Notes under the pieces: generated by a model | The model's database searches: none | The model's input: the letters and a program-made list of their open reading frames with translations, nothing else | Told to the model about the DNA's origin: nothing | Part shown: positions 10,504-22,100 of the stretch, piece by piece | How the letters are laid out: each line of letters opens with the position of its first letter | How positions within the stretch are numbered: the first letter of the stretch is position 1 | NCBI RefSeq assembly: GCF_900458895.1 | Contig: NZ_LR962863.1 | Span: forward strand, 1,798,001 to 1,862,000 | Direction: 5' to 3' | DNA: 64,000 nt | Source of the DNA: Staphylococcus schleiferi | GTDB taxonomy: Bacteria > Bacillota > Bacilli > Staphylococcales > Staphylococcaceae | Position numbers and translations under genes: made by a program

Positions 10504-11043
10504 CTATAAATATGATGATGTAGCAACAATCATCAACTTTGCACAAACATGACCCGCATTAGATAAACGATGTGTGGCATGTGCTTTAAAATAAAGTGCA
10601 TCCCCCTGTTCAGCAGTATATTGATGATCGCCTAAAGTCAGTGTAACCTTCCCTTCTAAACAATATACAAATGTGTCAGAGACAGAAGGCTGAAAATCTT
10701 TATATGACGCATAAGGTTGCAATGTCAGTAATAAAGGTTCCATATCAAACTCATTCGAACGTTTTACTGGCCATTGTAAAAAATACCCTTTTTCATCTTC
10801 ATCATAAGTCAGTTGCTCATTTTTCGGATAATGTACTTTTGTGACGTATTTCGTATCAAAAAATTCTTTTGGAGAAGTACCTAACACTTCGAGAATATTT
10901 AAGAATGTTTCCATGCTTGGAGAAGTTTTATTACTCTCAATTTGAGAAATATAGCCCTTAGATAAATCTGTCCTTTCACCAAGCTCTTCTTGCGTTAAAT
11001 TTTTTAAGCGTCTCAAGTTTTTAATCTTTTGACCAATCTCCAT
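10504..11043 (-). CDS. XRE-family regulator with cupin domain, probable polyamine-transport regulator
   Basis: 179 residues. The N-terminal helix-turn-helix (residues 6-60, with [20 protein letters not shown] as recognition region) is followed by a cupin sensor domain (about 105-175). This PuuR-like layout usually senses a small molecule. It is the first gene of the unit with potABCD, only 13 bases from the potA start, so it probably regulates the operon and itself. The effector is inferred, not shown. Confidence 0.85.
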   Translation of the reverse strand: MEIGQKIKNLRRLKNLTQEELGERTDLSKGYISQIESNKTSPSMETFLNILEVLGTSPKEFFDTKYVTKVHYPKNEQLTYDEDEKGYFLQWPVKRSNEFDMEPLLLTLQPYASYKDFQPSVSDTFVYCLEGKVTLTLGDHQYTAEQGDALYFKAHATHRLSNAGHVCAKLMIVATSSYL

Positions 11044-11060
11044 AAAGTTCCTCCACTCAA

Positions 11061-11125
11061 AAAAGCGACTTGTTTACTTTTACTAAACATTTTGTTTAAT
11101 GCTTAATAAAAATAACAAATCGCTC
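11061..11125 (-). terminator. Terminator downstream of the UPF0223 gene, overlapping the regulator's promoter region
   Basis: On the minus strand AGCGATTTGTT (11114-11124) pairs with AACAAGTCGCT (11064-11074), followed by a T6 run. Its loop contains the smaller inverted repeat TGTTTA-N7-TAAACA at 11071-11089, just upstream of the XRE gene. That repeat could be its operator. Confidence 0.6.
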
Positions 11126-11144
11126 ACGAAATTACAATAGTTTT

Positions 11145-11417
11145 TTACTTGTTTGATAAAATTTCTTGATCTGGATTTTCTTTAGCTTGTTTCATCACAA
11201 AATAACTGTCATAGCCACTGTGCTTTCTGAAATCTTCAAAAATACGTTTTTCATCAGCTTTACCCGGAACAACTGCTTTGAAACGACGATAACGTGTCAT
11301 TAAAACTTCTCTTGCAATGTGTTGTTCATAGTAGGATTCAATCGCATTAAAAAATGTAATGACATCCATGATTTCATCTTTCGACCAGTCCATATCAATT
11401 GGATAATGATAATCCAT
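11145..11417 (-). CDS. UPF0223 family protein (YktA-like)
   Basis: A 90-residue acidic helical protein starting MDYHYPIDMDWSKDEIMDV, the family hallmark. Function unknown. It sits between pdhD and the pot regulator as in S. aureus. RBS AAGGAGGGG precedes the ATG. Confidence 0.88.
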   Translation of the reverse strand: MDYHYPIDMDWSKDEIMDVITFFNAIESYYEQHIAREVLMTRYRRFKAVVPGKADEKRIFEDFRKHSGYDSYFVMKQAKENPDQEILSNK

Positions 11418-11491
11418 TCGAGCCCCTCCTTAAAGTTGGAATCCATTCCACACATCTCGTTGTTCATTCTAACATTGTTCTGAAATTGAAA

Positions 11492-11524
11492 AAAGGGACT
11501 GAAACAATGATGTTTCGGTCCCTC
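11492..11524. terminator. Terminator after pdhD
   Basis: AGGGACTGAAACA near 11494-11506 pairs with TGTTTCGGTCCCT at 11511-11523, just downstream of the pdhD stop on the minus strand. Confidence 0.8.
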
Positions 11525-11540
11525 ATTTATATAACTATTA

Positions 11541-12947
11541 TTACATTGTATGGATTGGTAATCCTAAAGCTTTTTCAGCTGCTTCCATGCTCATTTCACC
11601 TAAAGTTGGGTGGGCATGTACAGTTAAAGCGATATCTTCAGCATTCATACCTGATTCAATTGCTAAACCAAGTTCAGCGATCACGTCTGATGCACTTGTA
11701 CCTACCACTTGCGCACCAATTAATGTGTCATCTTCTTTAAGTGTAATCAATTTAACGAATCCGTTTGTATCATCTAATGATAATGCACGGCCGTTTGCTT
11801 GATAAGGGAATTTAGAAGCTTTATATTCGATGCCTTCTTCTTTAGCTTGTGCTTCAGTATAACCCACTTGTGCCAATTCAGGCTCAGTGAAACATACTGC
11901 TGGCATACCAATGTAATCTACTTCTGCATTTTGTCCAGCAATCGCTTCAGCAGCAACTTTTGCTTCATAGCTTGCTTTATGTGCTAATGGTAATCCTGGA
12001 ACAATATCACCAATTGCATAGATACTATCAACAGAAGTACGGCTTTGTTTATCGACTTCAATTAAACCACGATCAGTAAGTTTAACGCCTGCTTCTTCTA
12101 AACCAAGCTCGTCTGTATTTGGACGACGACCTACAGTTACTAATACGTAGTCAGCTTCGATTGTTTTTTCTTCGCCTTTAACTTCATAAGTCACTTTAAC
12201 GCCATTTTCAGTTTCTTCAGCAGATTTAGCTAAAGCTTCAGTTTCGATCTTCATACCTTTAGCTTTCATTTCTTTCTTAACTGGTGCAACCATTTGTTTT
12301 TCGAAACCGCCTAAGATTTCTTTCGCACCTTCAAGAATTGTTACTTCAGTACCGAAGTTCGCATAAGCAGTACCTAGTTCTGAACCGATATAACCGCCAC
12401 CAACAACGACTAATTTTTCTGGTACTTCTTGTAAGTTTAATGCACCTGTTGAATCAAGAACGCGACCACCAAATTCAAAATTAGGAATTTGAATTGGGCG
12501 TGAACCTGTTGCAACGATAGCATTTTTAAAGTTGTAAGTTTGTGCACTTTTTTCATCCATAACACGTAAACTGTGTGCATCAACGAAATAAGCTTCACCT
12601 TTAACGATTTCAACTTTGTTACCTTTTAATAAAGATTCAACGCCGCTTGTTAATTTGTTAACAACTGAACCTTTAAAATTTTGAACTTTACCGAAGTCTA
12701 AAGAAACATTTTCTGCTGTAATACCAAGGTCTGAACCGTGTTGAGCTTGTTCAAAGCGGTGAGAAACATTTAATAACGCTTTAGAAGGAATACAACCTAC
12801 GTTTAAACACACACCACCTAAGTTACCTTTCTCAACGATTGTTACTTTTTGACCTAATTGTGCAGCACGGATCGCTGCAACATAACCACCAGGGCCTGCC
12901 CCAATGACAATAGTATCTGTTTCAATTGGAAAATCTCCGACTACCAT
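11541..12947 (-). CDS. pdhD: Dihydrolipoamide dehydrogenase (E3) of pyruvate dehydrogenase
   Basis: A 468-residue flavoprotein that reoxidises dihydrolipoyl groups with NAD+. It has an FAD-binding GAGPGG at residues 16-21, a redox pair C47-LNVG-C52, a second Rossmann motif ([10 protein letters not shown]) for NAD, and the C-terminal catalytic HAHPTLGE from the partner subunit. Last gene of pdhABCD, 3 bases after pdhC. It probably also serves other 2-oxo acid complexes. Confidence 0.97.
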   Translation of the reverse strand: MVVGDFPIETDTIVIGAGPGGYVAAIRAAQLGQKVTIVEKGNLGGVCLNVGCIPSKALLNVSHRFEQAQHGSDLGITAENVSLDFGKVQNFKGSVVNKLTSGVESLLKGNKVEIVKGEAYFVDAHSLRVMDEKSAQTYNFKNAIVATGSRPIQIPNFEFGGRVLDSTGALNLQEVPEKLVVVGGGYIGSELGTAYANFGTEVTILEGAKEILGGFEKQMVAPVKKEMKAKGMKIETEALAKSAEETENGVKVTYEVKGEEKTIEADYVLVTVGRRPNTDELGLEEAGVKLTDRGLIEVDKQSRTSVDSIYAIGDIVPGLPLAHKASYEAKVAAEAIAGQNAEVDYIGMPAVCFTEPELAQVGYTEAQAKEEGIEYKASKFPYQANGRALSLDDTNGFVKLITLKEDDTLIGAQVVGTSASDVIAELGLAIESGMNAEDIALTVHAHPTLGEMSMEAAEKALGLPIHTM

Positions 12948-12950
12948 ATT

Positions 12951-14252
12951 TTACCCCTCCATTAATAATAGTTCTGGATTGTTTAATAAACGTTTGATGT
13001 GGTTCATAGCATTTTGACCTGTTGCACCATCGATTTGTCTATGGTCAAAGCTAAGTGATAATGCTAGTACAGGCGCTGCTACAATTTCACCATCTTTTAC
13101 GATAGGTTTTTGTGCAATACGGCCAATACCTAAAATCGCAACTTCTGGGTGGTTGATAACTGGTGTAAACCATTGACCACCTGCAGAACCAATGTTACTG
13201 ATTGTACATGTTGCACCTTTCATTTCGTCAGAAGTTAATTTACCATCACGCGCTTTTACAGCAAGTTCATTAATTTCATCTGAAATTTCGAACATTGATT
13301 TACGGTCTGCATTTTTAACAACAGGTACTAATAAACCTCTTTCTGTATCTGCTGCAATACCGATGTTCCAGTAATGTTTATGAACAACTTCACCTGCTTC
13401 TTCATTAAATGAAGTGTTAAGTGCTGGGTATTTTTTCAATGCAGAAACTAATGCTTTCACAACATATGGTAAGAATGTTAATTTTGTACCTTGTTCAGCA
13501 GCAATTTCTTTGAATTTCTTACGGTGATCCCATAATTCTTGAACATCAATTTCATCCATTAATGTTACGTGAGGTGCAGTATGTTTAGAGTTAACCATTG
13601 CTTTAGCAATTGCTTTACGCATTGCAGGGATTTTTTCAGTTGTTTCAGGGAATTCACCTTCAGTTGAAACTGTTGATGCTGCTGGTGCTGCAGATTCTTG
13701 AGGTGCTTCAGATGCTGATGCACTTTGTGATTCAGGTGCTGCTTGGCCACCACCATTAATGTATGCATTTACATCTTCTTTAGTAATTCTACCATTTTTA
13801 CCTGTACCATTGACAGCTTTAATGTTGACATTATTATCGCGTGCATATTTACGTACAGATGGCATTGCTTTAACGTGTCTATTTTCATCGACTTCACCAG
13901 CTTCTTGAGGTGCTGCAGCTGGTTCAGCTTTTGCTTCTTCTTGAGGTGCTTCTTCTGCTTTATCAGAACCACCGTCGTGACTATGACCGCCTTTGAATTC
14001 CATTTCTTCAGCATCAGGTGCGTCAATCATTACAATTGTGTCGCCGACTACTGCAACTGTTCCTTCTTCAACAAGTACTTTTTCTACAGTACCGCTTACA
14101 GGTGATGGAATTTCAACAACTGATTTATCATTTTGTACTTCACATAATACGTCATCTTCTTCAATAGTATCTCCAGCTTTAACAAACCACTTTACGATTT
14201 CACCTTCGTGGATACCTTCACCAATATCGGGTAATCTAAATTCAAATGCCAC
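12951..14252 (-). CDS. pdhC: Dihydrolipoamide acetyltransferase (E2) of pyruvate dehydrogenase
   Basis: 433 residues: one lipoyl domain (residues 1-80, lipoylated K43 in VQNDKSVVE), an Ala/Pro/Glu-rich linker, a peripheral-subunit-binding domain ([13 protein letters not shown]), a second flexible linker, and the acyltransferase domain ending with the catalytic DHRQIDG. It forms the core of the complex. It is separated from pdhB by 134 bases that hold a strong hairpin at 14306-14336. Confidence 0.97.
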   Translation of the reverse strand: MAFEFRLPDIGEGIHEGEIVKWFVKAGDTIEEDDVLCEVQNDKSVVEIPSPVSGTVEKVLVEEGTVAVVGDTIVMIDAPDAEEMEFKGGHSHDGGSDKAEEAPQEEAKAEPAAAPQEAGEVDENRHVKAMPSVRKYARDNNVNIKAVNGTGKNGRITKEDVNAYINGGGQAAPESQSASASEAPQESAAPAASTVSTEGEFPETTEKIPAMRKAIAKAMVNSKHTAPHVTLMDEIDVQELWDHRKKFKEIAAEQGTKLTFLPYVVKALVSALKKYPALNTSFNEEAGEVVHKHYWNIGIAADTERGLLVPVVKNADRKSMFEISDEINELAVKARDGKLTSDEMKGATCTISNIGSAGGQWFTPVINHPEVAILGIGRIAQKPIVKDGEIVAAPVLALSLSFDHRQIDGATGQNAMNHIKRLLNNPELLLMEG

Positions 14253-14305
14253 GTTGTTTCCTCCTAAAAATCAATTTTTAATAATAAGTTGTCCACACAG
14301 ATTTA

Positions 14306-14336
14306 GGAGAAGAAACGGCTGACCGTTTCATTCTCC
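14306..14336 (-). promoter_or_regulatory. Intercistronic hairpin between pdhB and pdhC
   Basis: GGAGAAGAAACGG (14306-14318) and CCGTTTCATTCTCC (14323-14336) pair around a 4-base loop with one bulge. No T run follows on the minus strand, so it does not look like a terminator. A transcript-processing or stability element is more likely. Confidence 0.5.
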
Positions 14337-14386
14337 ATTTGTGCCTCTGTGACTTTCTCGTTTAACACATCTTCTCAATTTCTCTA

Positions 14387-15364
14387 TTAAAATTCTAGTG
14401 TTGCTTTTGCTTGCTCAATAATATCATTTTTATTTGGTAACCAAACATTTTCTGCTTGTGTAAATGGATAAATCGTATCTGGTGCAGCTACGCGACCAAT
14501 TGGCGCTTCTAATGATAAGATGGCACGTTGTGATAATTCTGATACCACGTTTGCTCCAACACCTGCTTGTTTTTGAGCTTCTTGAACAACAACCACACGA
14601 CCTGTTTTTTCAGTTGATGCAACTAAAGTATCAATGTCTAATGGTTGAACTGTACGTAAGTCAATTACTTCAACTGAGTGACCTTCTTTTTCAAGTTCTT
14701 CAGCTGCTTTTAATGATTCTTGTACCATTGCACCGTATGCGATAATTGTTAAATCAGTACCTTCGCGTTTAACGTTAGCTTTACCGATTTCAATTGTATA
14801 TTCTTCTTCTGGTACTTCTTCACGGAATGAACGATATAATTTCATATGTTCAAGATAAACAACAGGATCATTGCTACGGATACTTTCAATTAACAATCCT
14901 CTTGCATCATATGGACCTGATGGGATAACAACTTTCAAACCAGGAGATTGTGCTAAAACACCTTCTAAGTTATCAGCGTGCAATTCTGGTGTGTGTACGC
15001 CCCCACCAAATGGTGTACGAATTGTAACTGGTGCAGCTTTAGAGTTACCTGTACGGAAACGATGACGTGCAATTTGTCCTGCAACTGAGTCGAATACTTC
15101 AAATACGAAACCTAAGAATTGGATTTCCATAATAGGACGGTATCCTTGTGTTGTAAGACCTAACGCTAAACCACCGATTCCTGATTCAGCTAAAGGTGTA
15201 TCGAATACACGGTCTTCACCGAATTCTTTTTGTAAACCCTCTGTTACACGGAATACACCGCCGTTTACACCAACGTCTTCACCAAATAACAAAGTGTTTT
15301 CGTCATTTTTAAGTTCAGTTGCTAGCGCATTATTAATCGCTTGAACCATTGTCATTTGTGCCAT
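14387..15364 (-). CDS. pdhB: Pyruvate dehydrogenase E1 component, beta subunit
   Basis: A 325-residue transketolase-like beta subunit. The opening [20 protein letters not shown], the GEDVG motif and the C-terminal transketolase domain ([16 protein letters not shown]) are typical. It pairs with PdhA in an alpha2-beta2 thiamine-diphosphate enzyme. The start is 3 bases after the pdhA stop. Confidence 0.97.
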   Translation of the reverse strand: MAQMTMVQAINNALATELKNDENTLLFGEDVGVNGGVFRVTEGLQKEFGEDRVFDTPLAESGIGGLALGLTTQGYRPIMEIQFLGFVFEVFDSVAGQIARHRFRTGNSKAAPVTIRTPFGGGVHTPELHADNLEGVLAQSPGLKVVIPSGPYDARGLLIESIRSNDPVVYLEHMKLYRSFREEVPEEEYTIEIGKANVKREGTDLTIIAYGAMVQESLKAAEELEKEGHSVEVIDLRTVQPLDIDTLVASTEKTGRVVVVQEAQKQAGVGANVVSELSQRAILSLEAPIGRVAAPDTIYPFTQAENVWLPNKNDIIEQAKATLEF

Positions 15365-15367
15365 GGC

Positions 15368-16516
<1,149 letters not shown>

Positions 16517-16546
16517 TCAACTTACTTTAGTGTAACACAAAATATA

Positions 16547-16637
16547 AAAACTGTTAAACAGTTTTATGCAACTTCTGTAACACTTGATATAACAACAGTA
16601 TAGCCAACTGTTATACTATAGAACTCAAACTGTTATA
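16547..16637. repeat. AACTGTTA repeat cluster upstream of pdhA
   Basis: A 19-base palindrome AAAACTGTTAAACAGTTTT (16547-16565) and two direct AACTGTTATA copies 22 bases apart (16606-16615 and 16628-16637) lie between ykyA and pdhA. Two helical turns of spacing would suit a dimeric regulator. The binding protein is unknown. Confidence 0.35.
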
Positions 16638-16639
16638 TT

Positions 16640-17272
16640 CTATTTGTTAGCGATTTCATCAACATCTTGTTTCTCTGTTTGTACTTTTCGAATTGCTTTT
16701 GTATAGTTATCAACCTTTTTCTTCATTTCTTTTTGTGCTTTATTTAAAGCTTCTGATCGTTTATCCACTTCTTGTTGAGTACCAGAAGAATTTTTGAAAT
16801 AACCAAATAAGTCTTTTTCTTTATTAATAATATTTTTATAACCTTTCACAAAATCTTTATGCTTTTTATATTTTTCTTCTAAAGCTTGGTTTAGCTGATC
16901 ATATTCTTTTTTGTCATCTTTATCTTCAATTTTGTTAGATTCTTTTTTGATATTTTGGAAATCTTTCTCTGATTGCGCCATTGCTTTAGACTCTTTATCA
17001 AGTTGCTTTTCTCTTTGTGATGCATTATCTAAGAAAGCTTTAACTTTATCTTGAACTTTGCTGATATCTTTGCCACTTACTTCTTTAGAAATTTTTTCTT
17101 TTTCTTTTTCAAGTTTATTCATTTCTTTATTAATGTTTTGAATTGGCGCTTCTGCTTTTTGCATTTTTTCAAGTCCATTATTGTAGTTCTCAAAATGCTC
17201 TTTGTCATTGTTACAACCTGCTAGCAATATCGTTGCAGCCATTGCTACACCCATTGTTTTTTTGAATTTCAT
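16640..17272 (-). CDS. YkyA-family cell-wall-binding lipoprotein
   Basis: 210 residues. Signal peptide MKFKKTMGVAMAATILLAGC carries a lipobox (LLAGC, Cys20). The mature part is almost entirely Lys/Glu-rich coiled coil with QREKQLDKESKAMAQSEKD-type heptads. An upstream in-frame ATG at 17356 exists, but AAGGAGG and the signal peptide fix the start at 17272. YkyA proteins are called putative cell-wall-binding; no reaction is known. It sits between def and pdhA as in other staphylococci. Confidence 0.88.
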   Translation of the reverse strand: MKFKKTMGVAMAATILLAGCNNDKEHFENYNNGLEKMQKAEAPIQNINKEMNKLEKEKEKISKEVSGKDISKVQDKVKAFLDNASQREKQLDKESKAMAQSEKDFQNIKKESNKIEDKDDKKEYDQLNQALEEKYKKHKDFVKGYKNIINKEKDLFGYFKNSSGTQQEVDKRSEALNKAQKEMKKKVDNYTKAIRKVQTEKQDVDEIANK

Positions 17273-17372
17273 ATTTATGGTCCTCCTTATATTGTCAATG
17301 GCTATATTAATGAAATTTCCTTCATAATTCAAATGATGCTTCGTTTTCTGCGTCAATTCATAACTCTATTTT

Positions 17373-17731
17373 ACAAATCCTTACTATTGTAACGATTTTG
17401 AATTATTGGTTCATATCCCACTCATTTTTCATTATACCAAAACACATCGTATACAACTCAATATTACGCATTAATATATTGAACTTATCTCAAACTATTA
17501 AAAGATGTCTATTTTAAGTTTAAATTAAACTAATATGACTCTCCGTAAAAAGCGTCTTAAACCGTATTAAAAAGTGGCACTTTTTTCAATTTTTGAGATG
17601 TTAGCATGACATAGAATAAAATCACAAATTCCTTTTTAATTTTGTCAAATATTTATTGAGTAATTAAGAGTAAACGACTATCACTTTTAAGTCATTTTTT
17701 GATATATTAATAAATAAGGAAGGTGTCAAAT
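17373..17731. other. AT-rich intergenic region upstream of def
   Basis: Divergent promoters for ykyA and def presumably lie here. Apart from a short AAAAAGTGGCACTTTTTT hairpin near 17570-17586 I see no distinct element. Confidence 0.4.
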
Positions 17732-18283
17732 ATGTTAACAATGAAAGATATTATTAGAGATGGACATCCAACACTTCGCCAAAGATCAAAAGAAGTGGAG
17801 TTCCCATTAACTGACGAAGAACGTCAAACTTTATTAGATATGCAAACTTTTTTAAGAAATAGTCAAGATCCAGAAATTGCTGAAAAATATCAATTACGTA
17901 GTGGTGTAGGTCTTGCTGCACCTCAAATCAATGTACCTAAACGTATGTTTGCCATTTATTTACCAGATGATGGAAATGGCAATTCATATGATATGGGTAT
18001 CGTCAATCCTAAAATCGTAAGCTATAGCGTACAAGACGGTTATTTACCTACAGGTGAAGGATGTCTAAGCGTTGACGAAGACGTGCCTGGTTTAGTTCAC
18101 CGTCATTATCGAATCAAATTAAAAGGTTATGATATCGATGGTAACGAAATCAGTTTGAGACTTAAAGGTTATCCTGCCATTGTCGTGCAACATGAGCTCG
18201 ATCATTTAGATGGCGTTTTATTCTATGATCGTATCGATCACGATAACCCACTCAAACCTAAAGATGGTGCAGTCGAAGTTTAA
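17732..18283 (+). CDS. def: Peptide deformylase
   Basis: A 183-residue Fe2+/Zn2+ enzyme that removes the formyl group from nascent N-termini. The three metal-site motifs [15 protein letters not shown] and QHELDH are intact, with the long insertion typical of Gram-positive type 2 enzymes. A GTG nine bases upstream is in frame, but AAGGAAGG is spaced for the ATG at 17732. The product length equals the S. aureus enzyme. Confidence 0.96.
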   Translation: MLTMKDIIRDGHPTLRQRSKEVEFPLTDEERQTLLDMQTFLRNSQDPEIAEKYQLRSGVGLAAPQINVPKRMFAIYLPDDGNGNSYDMGIVNPKIVSYSVQDGYLPTGEGCLSVDEDVPGLVHRHYRIKLKGYDIDGNEISLRLKGYPAIVVQHELDHLDGVLFYDRIDHDNPLKPKDGAVEV

Positions 18284-18325
18284 ACATTGTCAATTGATAT
18301 TCAGTAAATTCTAATTATAAATAGC

Positions 18326-18368
18326 AAAGCCCCAAATCTCTGATGAATTCAAGTGAGATTTGGGGTTT
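18326..18368. terminator. Bidirectional terminator after def
   Basis: AAAGCCCCAAATCTC (18326-18340) pairs with GAGATTTGGGGTTT (18355-18368). It serves def and the convergent small gene. Confidence 0.85.
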
Positions 18369-18440
18369 CGTTAAATGAGCTGATGCCTGAGACGTGGATA
18401 GGTTAAATGTATGGTGATATACATCACTGCCCTATTGAGA

Positions 18441-18710
18441 TTATAAAAACACATCTCTTCTTTGTTTGTGTCTAATTCCTTCATCATCCAACGCCTCTTT
18501 AAGTAATTGAAAAGTTTCCATGTCTAAAAACTCTGGATCATGATGATGTCTAATAAAGTAGTGGTTATCTTGTGTTGCTTGCTCTTCTTCATATTCAAAA
18601 AACATTGTCACTTGTTCGTTTCTGACTTCGAACTGAATCTCAATTAATTTTTTGTCCTCACGATTACGTTCCTCTTTAACTTCTGTTAATAACTGCGCTA
18701 CACTTTTCAT
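18441..18710 (-). CDS. Conserved hypothetical protein, acidic, 89 residues
   Basis: I do not recognise a family. The protein is soluble and charged (MKSVAQLLTEVKEERNREDK), with a His-rich patch FIRHHHDPEF in the middle and a basic end. Upstream in-frame ATGs exist at 18752 and 18716. AAGGTG is 6 bases before the ATG at 18710, so that start is chosen. It lies between def and rpoY, where S. aureus also has a small hypothetical gene. Confidence 0.65.
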   Translation of the reverse strand: MKSVAQLLTEVKEERNREDKKLIEIQFEVRNEQVTMFFEYEEEQATQDNHYFIRHHHDPEFLDMETFQLLKEALDDEGIRHKQRRDVFL

Positions 18711-18752
18711 CTTCATCACCTTTTTTCGGGACATTTTAAAGAGATATACCAC

Positions 18753-19052
18753 TTATCTCATTTAGGTACTATTTTAGTTTATCACATTCCGCTTTATTTA
18801 TTCGATGACTTCATGTAAAATAAAAGCAACTGGGCTGTATTTGAAATACAATACACCTCATCAAGAACGGAAATCAAAATTAGCGATGTACATGCGAGAT
18901 TAAAGTGAATGAAATGATGAATTGAATGTTATTGAACACATTGTTTAATCATGATTCGGTTCATATTTTTTATTTTAAAATTCAATTTTTAACCCTGTGG
19001 CATGTAAATCGATTTATTATAAAGAGATATCCAATTTAGGAGGAACGAATTA
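18753..19052. other. Intergenic region upstream of rpoY–rnjA
   Basis: 300 bases with no frame. The right end carries a likely rpoY promoter (TATTATAAAG about 19014-19023) and AGGAGGAAC as ribosome site. Nothing else recognised. Confidence 0.4.
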
Positions 19053-19268
19053 ATGTCAATTTTTAAAGTATTTTATCAACATAATCGTGATGAAGTGATC
19101 GTACGTGAAAATACACAAACGATTTATGTTGAAGCACAAACTGAAGAACAAGTTCGTCGTTATTTAAAAGAACGCAACTACAATATTGAATTCATAACTA
19201 AATTAGAGGGCGCACATTTAGAGTATGAAAAACAATCCGATCATTTTAACGTGGAGAAAGCACAATAA
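19053..19268 (+). CDS. rpoY: RNA polymerase epsilon subunit (DUF1447)
   Basis: A 71-residue protein starting [20 protein letters not shown], the Bacillales epsilon subunit, which binds core RNA polymerase near the secondary channel and resembles phage Gp2. Its stop codon overlaps the rnjA start by one base (TAATG), the standard rpoY-rnjA pair. Confidence 0.93.
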   Translation: MSIFKVFYQHNRDEVIVRENTQTIYVEAQTEEQVRRYLKERNYNIEFITKLEGAHLEYEKQSDHFNVEKAQ

Positions 19269-20953
19269 TGAAACAACTTCAAAAAAATGAAGTGGGCGTC
19301 TATGCATTAGGCGGCTTAGGTGAAGTCGGTAAAAATACTTATGCCGTTGAATACAGAGACGAAATCGTAATCATTGATGCAGGTATCAAATTCCCTGACG
19401 ATAGTTTACTTGGTATCGATTATGTTATACCAGATTATACGTATCTTGAGCAGAATCAAGATAAAATCGTGGGATTAGTAATCACACATGGTCACGAAGA
19501 CCATATCGGTGGTGTGCCCTACCTGCTTAAAAAGATTAACGTACCAATTTATAGCGGACCGCTTGCATTAGGTCTGATTCGTAATAAATTAGAAGAGCAT
19601 CATTTGTTACGTCAAGCTAATTTAAACGAAATCACTGAAGATACAGTGATCGAATCTAAACATCTCAAAATTAGTTTCTATCTTACAACACACAGTATTC
19701 CAGAAACTTATGGTGTCGTTGTCGATACGCCTGAAGGCAAAGTCGTACACACAGGTGACTTTAAATTTGATTTTACGCCTGTAGGTGCCCCTGCCAATAT
19801 TGGTAGAATGGCAAAACTAGGTGACGAAGGGGTCCTTTGTTTACTCTCTGACTCCACGAACTCCCTTGTTCCCGATTTCACTTTAAGTGAACGTGAAGTT
19901 GGTCAAAATGTCGATAAAATTTTCCGTAATTGTACCGGACGTATTATCTTTGCAACATTTGCATCTAATATATACCGTGTCCAACAAGCGGTTGAAGCTG
20001 CTGTAAAGTACAATCGAAAAATCGTGACATTTGGTCGATCAATGGAAAACAATATTAAAATCGGTACTGAACTGGGTTATGTTAAAGCACCACCTGAAAC
20101 TTTTGTAGAGCCAAGCAAAATTAATAGTATTCCAAAACACGAATTACTTATTTTGTGTACGGGTTCTCAAGGTGAGCCTATGGCCGCTTTATCTCGAATC
20201 GCTAACGGTACGCATAAACAAATTAAAATTATTCCTGAGGATACAGTTGTCTTCAGTTCTTCACCAATTCCAGGTAATACAAAAAGTATTAATCGCACGA
20301 TCAATGCACTTTATCAAGCGGGCGCAGAAGTGATTCATAGTAAAATATCAAATATTCACACTTCTGGACACGGTTCACAAGGTGACCAACAATTAATGTT
20401 ACGCCTTATTCGACCTAAGTTCTTCTTACCTATTCATGGTGAATATCGTATGCTAATGGCACATGGTCAAACTGGTATTGATTGTGGTGTTAAAGAAGAA
20501 AATGTTTTTATTCATGATATTGGTGATGTGCTTGCGCTTACGCGTGATAGTGCGCGTAAAGCGGGTCGTATCCCATCAGGCACAGTCCTTGTCGACGGTA
20601 GCGGTATTGGTGACATCGGCAATGTTGTTATTAGAGACCGTAAACTCTTGTCTGAAGAAGGACTTGTTATTGTCGTTGTGAGTATTGATTTTAATACGAA
20701 CAAACTTTTGTCAGGCCCTGATATTATTTCACGCGGTTTTGTATATATGCGTGAGTCAGGCCAATTAATCTATGATGCACAGAAAAAAATCAAGCAAGAT
20801 GTAATCAATAAATTGAATAACAATGAAAATATTCAATGGCATCAAGTTAAATCTTCTATTATTGAAACATTGCAACCTTATTTATATGAAAAAACAGCAA
20901 GAAAACCGATGATTTTACCAGTCATTATGAAAGTAAATGATAAAACAAAATAA
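19268..20953 (+). CDS. rnjA: Ribonuclease J1
   Basis: A 561-residue metallo-beta-lactamase/beta-CASP nuclease with 5'-3' exo- and endonuclease activity, used in rRNA maturation and mRNA decay. The zinc motif HGHEDH is at residues 74-79, GDFKFD and the beta-CASP domain with SDSTNS follow, and the late TSGHGSQGD and PIHGEYRM motifs are present. A C-terminal dimerisation domain completes it. Terminator at 20980-21023. Confidence 0.97.
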   Translation: MKQLQKNEVGVYALGGLGEVGKNTYAVEYRDEIVIIDAGIKFPDDSLLGIDYVIPDYTYLEQNQDKIVGLVITHGHEDHIGGVPYLLKKINVPIYSGPLALGLIRNKLEEHHLLRQANLNEITEDTVIESKHLKISFYLTTHSIPETYGVVVDTPEGKVVHTGDFKFDFTPVGAPANIGRMAKLGDEGVLCLLSDSTNSLVPDFTLSEREVGQNVDKIFRNCTGRIIFATFASNIYRVQQAVEAAVKYNRKIVTFGRSMENNIKIGTELGYVKAPPETFVEPSKINSIPKHELLILCTGSQGEPMAALSRIANGTHKQIKIIPEDTVVFSSSPIPGNTKSINRTINALYQAGAEVIHSKISNIHTSGHGSQGDQQLMLRLIRPKFFLPIHGEYRMLMAHGQTGIDCGVKEENVFIHDIGDVLALTRDSARKAGRIPSGTVLVDGSGIGDIGNVVIRDRKLLSEEGLVIVVVSIDFNTNKLLSGPDIISRGFVYMRESGQLIYDAQKKIKQDVINKLNNNENIQWHQVKSSIIETLQPYLYEKTARKPMILPVIMKVNDKTK

Positions 20954-20979
20954 TTAAAGTCATGATATAAAAATGATAA

Positions 20980-21023
20980 AACAGAGGGGCATGCGATAAA
21001 TCAAATTCGTAAACCCCTCTGTT
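20980..21023 (+). terminator. Terminator of rpoY–rnjA
   Basis: AACAGAGGGG (20980-20989) pairs with CCCCTCTGTT (21014-21023), followed by GTTTTAT. Confidence 0.75.
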
Positions 21024-21061
21024 GTTTTATGCTACAACAATTTTAATGCGCGTTTAAACTC

Positions 21062-21104
21062 AAAAAGGACGAAGTTGACATTCATGTTCCAACTTCGTCC
21101 TTTT
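21062..21104. terminator. Terminator after the ktr gene, bidirectional
   Basis: AAAAAGGACGAAGTTG (21062-21077) and CAACTTCGTCCTTTT (21090-21104) form a 15-base stem right after the minus-strand K+ transporter gene. Confidence 0.85.
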
Positions 21105-21113
21105 ATTTTAAAA

Positions 21114-21773
21114 CTAATGTGCCATTTTTTTCTCAAAACGCGTTAAGTCATTATCATGACCGATAATAATTAAAATATCATCAAATTCTAATGCAATGTC
21201 TGGATCTGGCGCTACAATAATTTCTTTTCCTCGTTTAATCGCTATAATATTGATACCAAATTGAGCACGCACGTCGAGCTCAATTAATGTTTGGCCCGCC
21301 ATTGTTTCACTCACTTTAATTTCAACAATAGAATGTTCGTCTGACAGCTCTAGGTAGTCTAACACTGTCGCACTTGCAACATTGTGCGCAATACGACGTC
21401 CCATGTCTCTTTCAGGGTGTACGACTGTATCGGCACCTATTTTGTTCAAAATTTTAGCATGATAATCATTTTGTGCCTTTGCCGTTACTTTTTTGACACC
21501 CAACTCTTTTAATATAAGTGTTGTCAGTGTACTTGCTTGAATGTTTTCACCAATCGCAACAATGACATGGTCAAAATTACGAATCCCTAAACTTTTCATT
21601 ACCGCTTCATCCGTCGTATCTGCCACGACAGCATGTGTTGCAATATCACTATATTCATCTACGCGGTTTTCGTCTTTATCTATCGCCATAACATCCATGT
21701 CTAACGCATTTAATTCTCTAACAATACTGCCACCAAAACGCCCTAGTCCAATGACTACATATTCTTTATCCAT
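21114..21773 (-). CDS. ktrC: K+ uptake regulatory RCK subunit (KtrC/KtrA type)
   Basis: 219 residues. RCK_N Rossmann domain with GLGRFG at residues 9-14 (nucleotide binding) and a C-terminal RCK_C domain from about residue 135 (IVEIKVSETMAGQTL...). It gates a Ktr membrane subunit encoded elsewhere. In S. aureus the orthologue at this locus, next to cydAB, is a c-di-AMP receptor (named KtrA or KtrC in different papers). That binding property is carried over by homology. Confidence 0.9.
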   Translation of the reverse strand: MDKEYVVIGLGRFGGSIVRELNALDMDVMAIDKDENRVDEYSDIATHAVVADTTDEAVMKSLGIRNFDHVIVAIGENIQASTLTTLILKELGVKKVTAKAQNDYHAKILNKIGADTVVHPERDMGRRIAHNVASATVLDYLELSDEHSIVEIKVSETMAGQTLIELDVRAQFGINIIAIKRGKEIIVAPDPDIALEFDDILIIIGHDNDLTRFEKKMAH

Positions 21774-22100
21774 TACAGGCCTCCTGAAGTTGATTTTACG
21801 CTAAAATATGTGCGCAATGCATGCGTGGGAAAGGGAGTGAAACAAAATCTAAAACACCTTTTAGACTTTCATTTCACTCCCATTAAAAATCTTTTCAATA
21901 GCCCTTTGGTTTACTCGACATAGCGCAAAACAATATTTTCTCAAAGAGCCACTTAATGACTTACATGCATCAATCATACTTGATTATCTCATAATATGCG
22001 CACATCAATTAATGATATTCTTATATTACTACAAATCCATGTGTTATGCATGAATGAACTGATTAAAATCAACAATCACATGTTTTTTATTTTGAGTGCG
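21774..22100. other. Intergenic region between ktr and cydB, with cydAB terminator
   Basis: It contains the hairpin GGGAGTGAAA (21833-21842)/TTTCACTCCC (21872-21881), which would end the cydAB transcript on the minus strand. The remaining sequence is AT-rich with no frame. Confidence 0.6.

Noticed and set aside
13743..14322. Plus-strand frames opposite pdhC
   Set aside because: Produced by the Ala/Glu-rich codons of the E2 linkers; low-complexity Cys/Phe/Ser composition.
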